From Rhizobium sp. CG5 (GTDB lineage Bacteria; Pseudomonadota; Alphaproteobacteria; Rhizobiales; Rhizobiaceae), in NCBI RefSeq assembly GCF_023701945.1, contig NZ_JABAEF010000001.1, positions 496,001 through 560,000 on the forward strand: DNA of 64,000 bases, given 5' to 3'. The notes under the pieces were generated by a model, which did no database searches, was not told where the DNA came from, and was given only the letters and a program-made list of their open reading frames with translations. Positions within the stretch are counted from its first letter, which is position 1; each line of letters begins with the position of its first letter. Below, piece after piece: positions 52,349-60,198 of this stretch. A program made the position numbers and the translations under genes.

Positions 52349-53997
52349 TCCATTGCCTCCCGGGGTGTGACGGTCCCGGCCTCAGTTGTCATTGCCGCGT
52401 GCTGCCACCCCTTGCCGGGGACGGCGGCCAGCAGTTCGCGCGTATAGGTTTCCTTCGGGTCACCGAACAGCGAGGCGGGGTCGCCTCTCTCGATAATCTT
52501 GCCGTTCTTCATCACCGCGATGGTGTCGCAGATCTGGCTCGCGACGCGCAGGTCATGGGTGATGAACAGGATGCCGAAGCCGAGACGCTTCTGCATGCTG
52601 GCCAAGAGGTCGAGGACCTGCGCCTGGACGGAGACATCGAGCGCCGAGACGGATTCGTCGGCGATCAGCAGGTCGGGTTCCACCGCGAGTGCTCTGGCAA
52701 TGCAGATCCGCTGACGTTGGCCGCCGGAAAACTCGTGGGGGAAGCGCGTCGCAGATGCACGGTCGAGACCGCAGGCTTCGAGCAGGTCGAGCGCCCGTGC
52801 CATGGCCGCCTTGCGGTCAAGACCGTGGACGATCGGCCCCTCGGCGATGGCGTCGCCGACTTTCTGCCGCGGATCGAGCGCCGTATAGGGATCCTGGAAG
52901 ACGATCTGGACCTTGCGGCGCGCTTCCCGCAGCGCTTTGCCACTGAGCCGCGTGAAATCGCCGCCGGCAATGACGATGTCGCCGCTTTCGGGCTGCACGA
53001 GCCGGATGACGCATTGCGCCAGGGTCGACTTGCCGGATCCGGATTCGCCGACCAGCCCCAGCGTCTCGCCGGTTCTAATGGTGATGTCGACATTGTCGAC
53101 CGCCTTGACCGTCCGCCCGCCGCCAAACACGCCCGAGCGTGTAAAGGTCTTGACGATGTTGCTGGCGACGAGGACCGGATTGCCGAGCCCTTCACGCGCC
53201 TTGCGGGGCGAAAGCGTCGGCACGGCTGCGAGAAGCCGGCGCGTATAGGCCTCGCGCGGGTGGTTCAGGATCTCGTCGCGGGTGCCGACCTCGATCAGCC
53301 TGCCCATCTGCATGACGGCCACCCGATCGGCGATCTCGGCCACCACGCCGAAATCGTGGGTGATGAAGATGATGCCGGTCTCGTGCCGGGCGCGCAGTTC
53401 CAGCATCAATTTCAGGATCTGGGCCTGGGTGGTGACGTCGAGTGCCGTGGTCGGCTCGTCGGCAATCAGCACGGAAGGGTCCAGCGCCAAAGCCGTGGCG
53501 ATCATCACGCGCTGGCATTGTCCGCCCGACAGTTGATGCGGGTAGGAATGGTAGATCTGCTCGGGATGGGGCAGGTGCACCTCGGTGAACAGGTCGATGA
53601 CCTTTGCCTTGATCTCCTCCTGGGACATTGTCGTGTGGATGCGAAAGGTCTCGGACACCTGTTCGCCGATCCGGTAGATCGGATTGAGCGCCGCGGTCGG
53701 CTCCTGGAAGATCATCGCGATGCGCCGGCCGGTGATGCCGCGGCGGGTCTTTTCATCGAGCGTCAGCAGGTCCATGCCCTCGAACATCACCTGGCCGCTC
53801 GGCCGGCCGAGATTGCCGGGAAGGAGCCCCATGGCGGCAAGCGCCGTCAGTGACTTGCCGGAACCGGATTCGCCGACGATGCAGAGGATTTCGCCCTTGC
53901 TCACCGTCAGTGACAGGTCTTCCACGGCGAACCGGCGGTCGGCACTGCTCGGCAGGGGGACGTTCAGATGATCGATCGACAGGCGCTCGGTGCTCAT
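52345..53997 (-). CDS. Peptide ABC transporter ATPase, fused double-domain (DppD-DppF)
   Basis: 550 residues from ATG at 53997; the open frame to 54051 lies in the neighbouring gene. Two complete ATPase units occur in tandem: Walker A GESGSGKS near 40 and again near 315; signatures LSGGQCQRV and FSGGQRQRI; Walker [12 protein letters not shown] and [11 protein letters not shown]. The second Walker B has Ser in place of Pro, which is common in fused forms. One polypeptide thus replaces the two ATPases seen in the other peptide transporter of this window. It energises the permeases at 56476-58243. Confidence 0.9.
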   Translation of the reverse strand: MSTERLSIDHLNVPLPSSADRRFAVEDLSLTVSKGEILCIVGESGSGKSLTALAAMGLLPGNLGRPSGQVMFEGMDLLTLDEKTRRGITGRRIAMIFQEPTAALNPIYRIGEQVSETFRIHTTMSQEEIKAKVIDLFTEVHLPHPEQIYHSYPHQLSGGQCQRVMIATALALDPSVLIADEPTTALDVTTQAQILKLMLELRARHETGIIFITHDFGVVAEIADRVAVMQMGRLIEVGTRDEILNHPREAYTRRLLAAVPTLSPRKAREGLGNPVLVASNIVKTFTRSGVFGGGRTVKAVDNVDITIRTGETLGLVGESGSGKSTLAQCVIRLVQPESGDIVIAGGDFTRLSGKALREARRKVQIVFQDPYTALDPRQKVGDAIAEGPIVHGLDRKAAMARALDLLEACGLDRASATRFPHEFSGGQRQRICIARALAVEPDLLIADESVSALDVSVQAQVLDLLASMQKRLGFGILFITHDLRVASQICDTIAVMKNGKIIERGDPASLFGDPKETYTRELLAAVPGKGWQHAAMTTEAGTVTPREAME

Positions 53998-54833
53998 GAT
54001 GCAGCCTTTGCTTGCTGAGGGGAAAAGGCGTCCACCGACCGCATGTCGCAATGGCGCAGATGCTCGACGAAACGGGCGCAGAAGCCGACGAGATGCTCGA
54101 CCATTTTCTGACCCTTCTCGGCGCTGGCGAGTGCTGTATCGCCGCCCAGCATGCCGTCGGCATTCACTTCGTGGCAGTTCAGCGGCACATGCACCGGCAT
54201 GCCTTCGAACTGCACGTTGTTGACGCCGCCGGTGGCAAGGCCGAAGGCCCGGGCACGCACCGAGGGTTTGGCCAGGTCCATGCGCATCAGGTCGGGAAAC
54301 AGGTGCATATAGATGGAGGTCAGCGGATCACCGCCATGACCGCGGGCTGCGGCGACCTTGGCGCCGTGCAGGTCCTTCCACAGCGTATCGGGGATCGACT
54401 GCCACAGATTGATGAAGGCGATCGAGACGCCGCGCTCCGCCCGGATGCGGCGCAGCGTCTGGTCGAGCAGCGGCGCGTTGCTGGTATGGCCGTTGAGGAT
54501 CAGGATGCGCTCGATACCGTGATCGAGGAACGAGGTCACCATGTCCTCGACGACCGCCGAGAAGGTTGCCGGCCGGAACTGGATGCCGCCCGCAATGGTC
54601 TTGAAGAAGTCCGCGTAGCCGAACGCCATGGTCGGCGCGACGATCGCGTCGGATGCTTGCGCAACCCTGGCCGCAACCGCCTCGGTCAGCATGAAGTCGC
54701 CCATCGGGGCGTGCGGTCCCTGTTCTTCGTGACTGCCGAAGGGCAGGAGGATGACGGGCTGTTCGGGTAGACGTTCGCGGAATTCCGCGAACGTCATGTC
54801 CTTCAGCGCATGCTTGCGTGTAGGGTTCATCAT
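53994..54833 (-). CDS. Creatininase-family amidohydrolase
   Basis: 279 residues. Metal-ligand motifs PFGSHEEQGPHAPMGDF near 31-47, LNGHTSN near 110 and ARGHGGDPLTS near 160 are those of the creatininase fold (Glu, His, Asp ligands). Reactions include creatinine ring opening and deformylation of cyclic or formamido compounds. In this operon it may open a lactam or cyclic amide. It overlaps the genes on both sides by 4 bp. Confidence 0.87.
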   Translation of the reverse strand: MMNPTRKHALKDMTFAEFRERLPEQPVILLPFGSHEEQGPHAPMGDFMLTEAVAARVAQASDAIVAPTMAFGYADFFKTIAGGIQFRPATFSAVVEDMVTSFLDHGIERILILNGHTSNAPLLDQTLRRIRAERGVSIAFINLWQSIPDTLWKDLHGAKVAAARGHGGDPLTSIYMHLFPDLMRMDLAKPSVRARAFGLATGGVNNVQFEGMPVHVPLNCHEVNADGMLGGDTALASAEKGQKMVEHLVGFCARFVEHLRHCDMRSVDAFSPQQAKAAS

Positions 54834-56410
54834 ACGAACTTGAAGTAATCGCCGTAGATGCGCATTTCACCGTTCGGCTTGTATTTGAACTGGATGCCGG
54901 CGCGATGGGCGCAATTGTAGACGCTCTTCCAGAGATAGTAGCCGGGCGTCACCCGCTGCCATTCTTCGGACAGGGCCAGATAGGCTTTCTTGCGCGCTTC
55001 GAAATCGGTTTCCGCTTCGAATTTTTTGCCGAGCGCGACGAATTCCGGCGTCGGATCCCAGGTTTTCCAGGTGGCGGTCGAGCGCGATGCGGTCGGGCCC
55101 CAATCGAGCCACAGCGGCTGGTAGGGGTCGCCCGGAATGAAATCCGAACTCATCGACATGTTCATCATGTGATAGGGGCGGCGGTAGACCAGCTCGAAAT
55201 TGTCGAGGATCTGCGCTTCCACATTGACGCCGATCTCGCGCCATTGCTCGACCATGATTTCGGCTGCTGCTTCGTAGTTGGGATAGAAACCGCGGGTGAT
55301 GTGCCAGATCAGCTTCTCGCCCTTGTATTTTGTCTTGGCGACCAGCGCCTTGGCTGCGGCCACATCGTAGGGGAGCTTTACGGGCAGGTCGGGATCGTAG
55401 AACTTGCCGTATTCCTTGAAATTGAAGGGCACGGGCGGATGTTCGGTCGTACCGTTGAACAGCGCCTGGACGATGGCATTCATGTCGATGGCCTGGACCA
55501 TGGCATAGCGCAGGTTCGGATCGACGAGCGGGTTGTCTTCCGGATCGGGCCGCGTGTTGAAGGCAAGGGCCGGATAATTGTCGGCCAGGACACGTTTCAG
55601 CGTCACGCCTTCGTAGGTCTCGAGGGATGCTTCCTGGTCGGTCGGTATGTTGACGATGAAGTCGAACTCCTTGGACACCAGGCCGGCCATGCGGGCAGCA
55701 AACTCGGGCACGATCTTCCACGAGATCTGCTTGACCGGCGGCGGGCCGGCCCAGTAGTCGTCGAAGGCATCGAGAACCATGATTTCGCCGGAGCGGAAGG
55801 TCGTGACCTTGTAGGGACCGGTGCCGATCGGCTTCTGGCCAAAGGCATCGACGCCGACCTCCAGGTAATATTTCTTCGGCACGACGAAGCCGATATAGCC
55901 GGTCAGCTTGCTGGGAATGTTGGGATCGGGCCGCTCGGTCTCGATCTCGAACGTGTATTTGCCGGTCGCTTCGACCCGCTTGAAGCCGGCGGTGAAGGTC
56001 TTGCCGCGCGGCTCGAAGGGCTTCTCCCCCCACAGGCGCTCCGGCGACAGGGTGAACACCGCGTCCTCCGCCGTCAATTCCGTGCCGTCGTGGAATTTCA
56101 CGCCCTCGCGCAGCGTAAAGGTCCAGACATTGCCGGCCTGTTCCCATTTGGTGGCGAGTTTCGGCGCGAAGATCAGGCCGTTTTCGTCATTGATGTAGTC
56201 GCGATCGACGAGGGTGTCGTAAAAGTTCGGGAAGATGCGGCGCGACGTGGTCGAGATGCCGTTGACGGTCGCCATGTTGGCCCAGAGATTGTCGACGGCA
56301 ATCGTCAGGGATGGCCGTTCCTGCGCATGCGCGGTCTTCGGCAGGCTGCCCACCATGGACAGGGCGCCGGCTCCCAGCATCAGATTTCCAATTTCACGCC
56401 TGGTAAACAT
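54830..56410 (-). CDS. Periplasmic peptide-type binding protein, family 5
   Basis: 526 residues from ATG at 56410 with AAGGAAGG upstream; the frame to 56590 runs inside the permease gene and is not used. A twin-arginine-like signal is present (FTRREIGNLMLGAGALSMVG, cleavage after AHA near 30). SBP_bac_5 elements include WTFTLREGVKFHDGTELTAED and YDVAAAKALVAKTKYKG. It is the binding subunit for the second peptide-type transporter. Confidence 0.9.
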   Translation of the reverse strand: MFTRREIGNLMLGAGALSMVGSLPKTAHAQERPSLTIAVDNLWANMATVNGISTTSRRIFPNFYDTLVDRDYINDENGLIFAPKLATKWEQAGNVWTFTLREGVKFHDGTELTAEDAVFTLSPERLWGEKPFEPRGKTFTAGFKRVEATGKYTFEIETERPDPNIPSKLTGYIGFVVPKKYYLEVGVDAFGQKPIGTGPYKVTTFRSGEIMVLDAFDDYWAGPPPVKQISWKIVPEFAARMAGLVSKEFDFIVNIPTDQEASLETYEGVTLKRVLADNYPALAFNTRPDPEDNPLVDPNLRYAMVQAIDMNAIVQALFNGTTEHPPVPFNFKEYGKFYDPDLPVKLPYDVAAAKALVAKTKYKGEKLIWHITRGFYPNYEAAAEIMVEQWREIGVNVEAQILDNFELVYRRPYHMMNMSMSSDFIPGDPYQPLWLDWGPTASRSTATWKTWDPTPEFVALGKKFEAETDFEARKKAYLALSEEWQRVTPGYYLWKSVYNCAHRAGIQFKYKPNGEMRIYGDYFKFV

Positions 56411-56475
56411 TGTTCCACCTTCCTTTTTTGAGCTTTTGAATTGCGTATTTGAACTGCGACGTCTTTCCGTGTTGT

Positions 56476-57312
56476 TCATGCGGCGCGGGCGCGCAGCATG
56501 GGGTCCAGCCTGTCCCGCAGCCAGTCGCCGACGATGCTCATCGACAGCGTGACGAGGAAGATCACCAGCCCGGGCCAGACCGAGATCCACCAGGCGGTCG
56601 ACAGGTAGTCGCGACCGTCGCCGAGGATCTGGCCAAGGCTGGTCTGCGGCGCCTGGATGCCGAGGCCGAGAAAGCTCAGCGAGGTTTCGAGCAGAATGAT
56701 CTGCGGGAATGTCAGGGTGACCTGAACGATCAGGGCGCTGGCCACATTCGGCAGCACGTGTTTCAGGTAAAGCCTAGTGTTACCGGCCCCGAGGGCGACG
56801 ATCGCCTGGGCATAGGGCTGGCTGACGGCCGACAGCACGACGCCGCGCGACAGGCGGGCATATTTCTCCCAGCCATAGAGACCCATCAGGATGACGAACA
56901 GGGTCATGCTGTTGCCGAAGAAGGCAAGCAGCGTCAATGCGATCAGGATGAAGGGCAGGGAGGCCTGGAAGTCGACCAGCATCATCAGCGCTTCCTCGAC
57001 CCAGCCGCGGAAATGGGCGGCGAGAAAGCCGATCAGCGAACCGAAGAGCGCGCCGATGATCGTGCCGGCCATCGCCACGGAGAGCGACATCTGAAGGCCG
57101 GCGATGACGCGGGCGACCATGTCGCGGCCGATGCGGTCGGTTCCCAGCGGGAAATCGGGATTGCCGCCGAGGAAGGCTGGTGGCTTTAGGCGGGCGAGAA
57201 GATTCTGCTGTGACATGCCATGGGCGGTGAAGACATTGCCGACGATGGCAACCAGCACGGCGACAGCAAGGACGACCACCGCAAAGGCGAGGACGGGGGA
57301 CATGCGTTTCAT
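56476..57312 (-). CDS. Peptide ABC transporter permease, DppC type
   Basis: 278 residues. A membrane helix at about 8-30 is followed by GTDRIGRDMVARVIAGLQMS, the DppC/OppC signature, then five membrane segments. The EAA loop is VALGAGNTRLYLKHVLPN. It lies 10 bp after the DppB-like gene and 65 bp before the binding-protein gene. Confidence 0.9.
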   Translation of the reverse strand: MKRMSPVLAFAVVVLAVAVLVAIVGNVFTAHGMSQQNLLARLKPPAFLGGNPDFPLGTDRIGRDMVARVIAGLQMSLSVAMAGTIIGALFGSLIGFLAAHFRGWVEEALMMLVDFQASLPFILIALTLLAFFGNSMTLFVILMGLYGWEKYARLSRGVVLSAVSQPYAQAIVALGAGNTRLYLKHVLPNVASALIVQVTLTFPQIILLETSLSFLGLGIQAPQTSLGQILGDGRDYLSTAWWISVWPGLVIFLVTLSMSIVGDWLRDRLDPMLRARAA

Positions 57313-57322
57313 TGTCTTGTCC

Positions 57323-58243
57323 TCAGTTCCGGACGCGAATGCGCGGGTCGAGCAGGCCGTAGAGCAGGTCGACGACGAAGTTGGCGAGTACCATGGTGAC
57401 GGCCATGACCAGGGCCAGTCCCTGAACCACGGCCAGATCGCGGGATGATACCGCTGTCACCATCAGGCGGCCGACGCCCGGCCAGGCAAAGACGGTTTCG
57501 ACCACGATGGCGCCGCCGATCAGTTCGCCGAGATTGAGGCCGATGATGGTCACCAGCGGAATGCTGGCATTTGGCAGCGCATGGAAGACGATGCGCTTCC
57601 AATAGCCGACACCCTTGGCGGCGGCGGCGCGGATATAGAGCTTGTCGAGCACTTCCAGCATGGCAGACCGGGTGAAGCGGGCGAGCGTGCCCGCGGTAAA
57701 GGTGGCAAGCGTCAGCGCGGGCATGATCAGGTGCCATATGGTGCCCGTGCCGGAACTGGGCAACCATTGCAGGGTCAGCGAAAACAGCAGGATGAGCAGG
57801 ATTCCGAGGAAGAAGTTCGGCAACGCGAAACCGAAGACGGCGGTCGCCATGATCAGGTTGTCGAAGGCCGAGCCGCGCTTGATGGCGGCGAAAATTCCGG
57901 CCGGGACGCCGATCAGGATGGCGCCGACATAGGCAAACAGCCCGAGCATCAGCGTCCATGGCACACGCTCGGCGATGATGTCGATGACCTCCCGGCCGTC
58001 GCGATAGGATATGCCGAACTGGCCGGTCGCCATCTGGACGATGTAGCGGATATATTGCATCCAGAGCGGATCGTTGAGGCTCCACAATTCCCGGAACTGC
58101 TCGATTTCCTCCGTTGTGGCATCGGCGCCGACAAGTGCGGTCACGGGATCGCCCGATGTCCGCAATACGACGAATGTGAAGGTCACGACGAACCAAAGAG
58201 TGAGAACGGTTCGCAGTGTCTTAAGCAACCAGAAACGCGTCAT
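57323..58243 (-). CDS. Peptide ABC transporter permease, DppB type
   Basis: 306 residues with the usual N-terminal helix (TVLTLWFVVTFTFVVL), the segment LNDPLWMQYIRYI and the EAA loop RAAAAKGVGYWKRIVFHALPN. It is the first gene of the LysR-linked operon, so its start sets the 5' end next to the LysR box. Confidence 0.9.
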   Translation of the reverse strand: MTRFWLLKTLRTVLTLWFVVTFTFVVLRTSGDPVTALVGADATTEEIEQFRELWSLNDPLWMQYIRYIVQMATGQFGISYRDGREVIDIIAERVPWTLMLGLFAYVGAILIGVPAGIFAAIKRGSAFDNLIMATAVFGFALPNFFLGILLILLFSLTLQWLPSSGTGTIWHLIMPALTLATFTAGTLARFTRSAMLEVLDKLYIRAAAAKGVGYWKRIVFHALPNASIPLVTIIGLNLGELIGGAIVVETVFAWPGVGRLMVTAVSSRDLAVVQGLALVMAVTMVLANFVVDLLYGLLDPRIRVRN

Positions 58244-58324
58244 AAACGCCCCGTTTTTTTGGGAGCCGAAGCTCCATCTGTTCCCATTTTCTTGACTTTT
58301 TTTTGAAACTAACCACAGGAATAA

Positions 58325-58347
58325 GTTATTATCTATTACAAAATAAC
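58325..58347. promoter_or_regulatory. LysR-type operator (T-N11-A box)
   Basis: GTTATT-N11-AATAAC is a perfect inverted repeat with the spacing typical of LysR-regulator binding sites. It lies in the 127-bp, AT-rich divergent gap, 24 bp from the LysR start and 82 bp from the permease start. It can serve autorepression and activation of the operon. Confidence 0.75.
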
Positions 58348-58370
58348 GGCCTCATTGATATGTATGAGAT

Positions 58371-59267
58371 ATGAAATACGGCATCGAGTTTCGGCACCTT
58401 CAATATTTCACCTGCGTCGCGGAGGAGTTGCATTTCAGCCGCGCCGCCGACCGGCTCGGTATGGCGCAGGCGCCGCTCAGCCAGCAGATCCGTCAACTCG
58501 AGGAGCGCCTCGGCACGCCGCTGTTTCGCCGGACCACCCGGCGGGTTGAACTGACGCCGGCCGGCGAGATTTTCCTGCGCCACGCCCAGGAGATTCTGGG
58601 CGGAATCGACCGGGCCGTGACCCATACCCGGTCCATTTCCGGAGAGCACAGCGGAACGATGTCCGTCGGCGGCGTGCATGTGGCGCTCTCCCATGTCCTG
58701 CCGCCGATCATTGGAGAATTCCGCAAGCGTTACCCGGCAATGACGGTCGATGTGCAGGTGCTCGGCACGGCAAAACAGCTGGAACTGCTGCAAAGCGGCA
58801 AGATACAGGTCGCCTTCATCCGCCCGACCAACCCGGCCGGTTTCCTGAAGACCGAACATATCCTGCACGAGGGATTCGTCGCGGTTCTGCCGAGAGATCA
58901 CCGGCTGGCACAGATGAGCAGCCTGACCGTCAAGGATTTTGCCGGCGAGCCGCTGATCACCTATGCGCCGCTGGTCGGTGCAAGCTATTATCACGCGATC
59001 ATGGATGCGCTGCGTCGGGCAGGGGTCTATCCGGTCATCGTGCAGGAGGTGTCACACACGCTGGCGATCGGAACGCTGGTCGCGGCCGGCGTCGGCGTGG
59101 CGATCGCGCCGGCCTGGCTTGCCCACAATTCCAGCCCCTATCTCGTCTATCGCCCCCTCGATGATATTCCACCGGAGGTCGAACTGCTGGTCGCCTGGCA
59201 TGCCGAAGAAAAGTCGAAGATTGTCTTGAATTTCATCGAGACGGCCCTCGGGGTATCCGTGGTGTAA
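58371..59267 (+). CDS. LysR-family transcriptional regulator
   Basis: 298 residues. The winged helix-turn-helix covers 8-65 (FTCVAEELHFSRAADRLGMA, QAPLSQQIRQLEERLGTPLF). The C-terminal effector domain covers about 92-295. It is divergent from the peptide-type transporter operon with a LysR box between them, so it probably activates that operon in response to a pathway metabolite. The ATG at 58371 has only a weak ribosome site (GAGAT). Confidence 0.92.
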   Translation: MKYGIEFRHLQYFTCVAEELHFSRAADRLGMAQAPLSQQIRQLEERLGTPLFRRTTRRVELTPAGEIFLRHAQEILGGIDRAVTHTRSISGEHSGTMSVGGVHVALSHVLPPIIGEFRKRYPAMTVDVQVLGTAKQLELLQSGKIQVAFIRPTNPAGFLKTEHILHEGFVAVLPRDHRLAQMSSLTVKDFAGEPLITYAPLVGASYYHAIMDALRRAGVYPVIVQEVSHTLAIGTLVAAGVGVAIAPAWLAHNSSPYLVYRPLDDIPPEVELLVAWHAEEKSKIVLNFIETALGVSVV

Positions 59268-59382
59268 GTCCCAGGGTCGATTGTGACCCGAACCGGGTCC
59301 GTGATTCCACACTGTTCCAGGTCCTGCCATGAGCGCCGCTGCAGTCGTCTGACGGGACCAGATCGTTACGCGCCGACAGCGA

Positions 59383-60081
59383 TCAGCCGCTCAATCGGCA
59401 GTTTTGCGATGCTTGCCGCGGCACGGCCGCCAGGGGCAGGGCCAAGTCTTCGGCTGCATTTGCAAAGACAGGGGCCGCCCGACTGACATGGACGATAAGA
59501 TCCTCGATGGTCACGAGATGCAGGTGATGCTTTCGGGCAAACACTTCCAAATCCGGTAGGCGCGCCATGGTGCCGTCATCGTTGGCGATTTCACAGATGA
59601 CCCCGGACGGCGCCTTTCCGGCCAGGCGACAAAGCTCGATGGCAGCCTCCGTATGCCCCGGCCGGCCCAGGATGCCGGACGGGTTGGCGCGCAGCGGGAA
59701 GATATGGCCGGGGCGCGAGAAGTCTTCAGGCTCTGCTGTCGGATCAATCAGCGCCTTGATGGTTGCTGCACGATCGGCGGCCGAGATCCCCGTCGTCGTG
59801 CCGGGCAGATAGTCCACCGAGACGGTGAAGGCCGTCCCGAGAGAATCGGTGTTTTTCGGCACCATCAACGGGATGTCCAGGGCGTCCAGGCGTTTGCCCT
59901 CCATCGGCACGCAGATCAGGCCGCGGGCCTTGTTCATCATGAAGGCGATCTTTTCTGCCGTCACGTCTTGCGATGCGAAGATGAGGTCGCCTTCATTTTC
60001 GCGGTCCTGATCGTCAACGACGATGACCATGTCACCGCGTGCGATGGCGAGGATGGCGTCTTCAATCTTGGATACGGTCAT
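59383..60081 (-). CDS. ribB: 3,4-dihydroxy-2-butanone-4-phosphate synthase
   Basis: 232 residues from ATG at 60081; the upstream frame to 60138 is unsupported. The signature VDDQDRENEGDL near 21-32 supplies metal and substrate ligands. TAFTVSVDY, GISAADRA and RPGHTEAAIELCRLAG follow the family. It converts ribulose 5-phosphate to the four-carbon riboflavin precursor plus formate. It lacks a GTP-cyclohydrolase II domain. No FMN riboswitch is visible. Placed next to flavin reductase and flavin-monooxygenase-like genes, it may boost flavin supply. Confidence 0.9.
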   Translation of the reverse strand: MTVSKIEDAILAIARGDMVIVVDDQDRENEGDLIFASQDVTAEKIAFMMNKARGLICVPMEGKRLDALDIPLMVPKNTDSLGTAFTVSVDYLPGTTTGISAADRAATIKALIDPTAEPEDFSRPGHIFPLRANPSGILGRPGHTEAAIELCRLAGKAPSGVICEIANDDGTMARLPDLEVFARKHHLHLVTIEDLIVHVSRAAPVFANAAEDLALPLAAVPRQASQNCRLSG

Positions 60082-60198
60082 GGGTGCGTCTTTCCAGGCA
60101 GGAGGAGTGGTGGAACGTCGATTGCGGGGTGGAGACACTCATGACATGGCCGTTGAGTGCTGCCTTTCTTCCCTTTCCAGACGGCGTTGACGAAGCCA

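Noticed and set aside
52324..53853. Plus-strand ORF of 509 codons
   Set aside because: Antisense to the fused double ATPase with both Walker motifs on the minus strand.
60082..60198. FMN riboswitch upstream of ribB
   Set aside because: None of the conserved RFN-element segments occurs in the short upstream gap.
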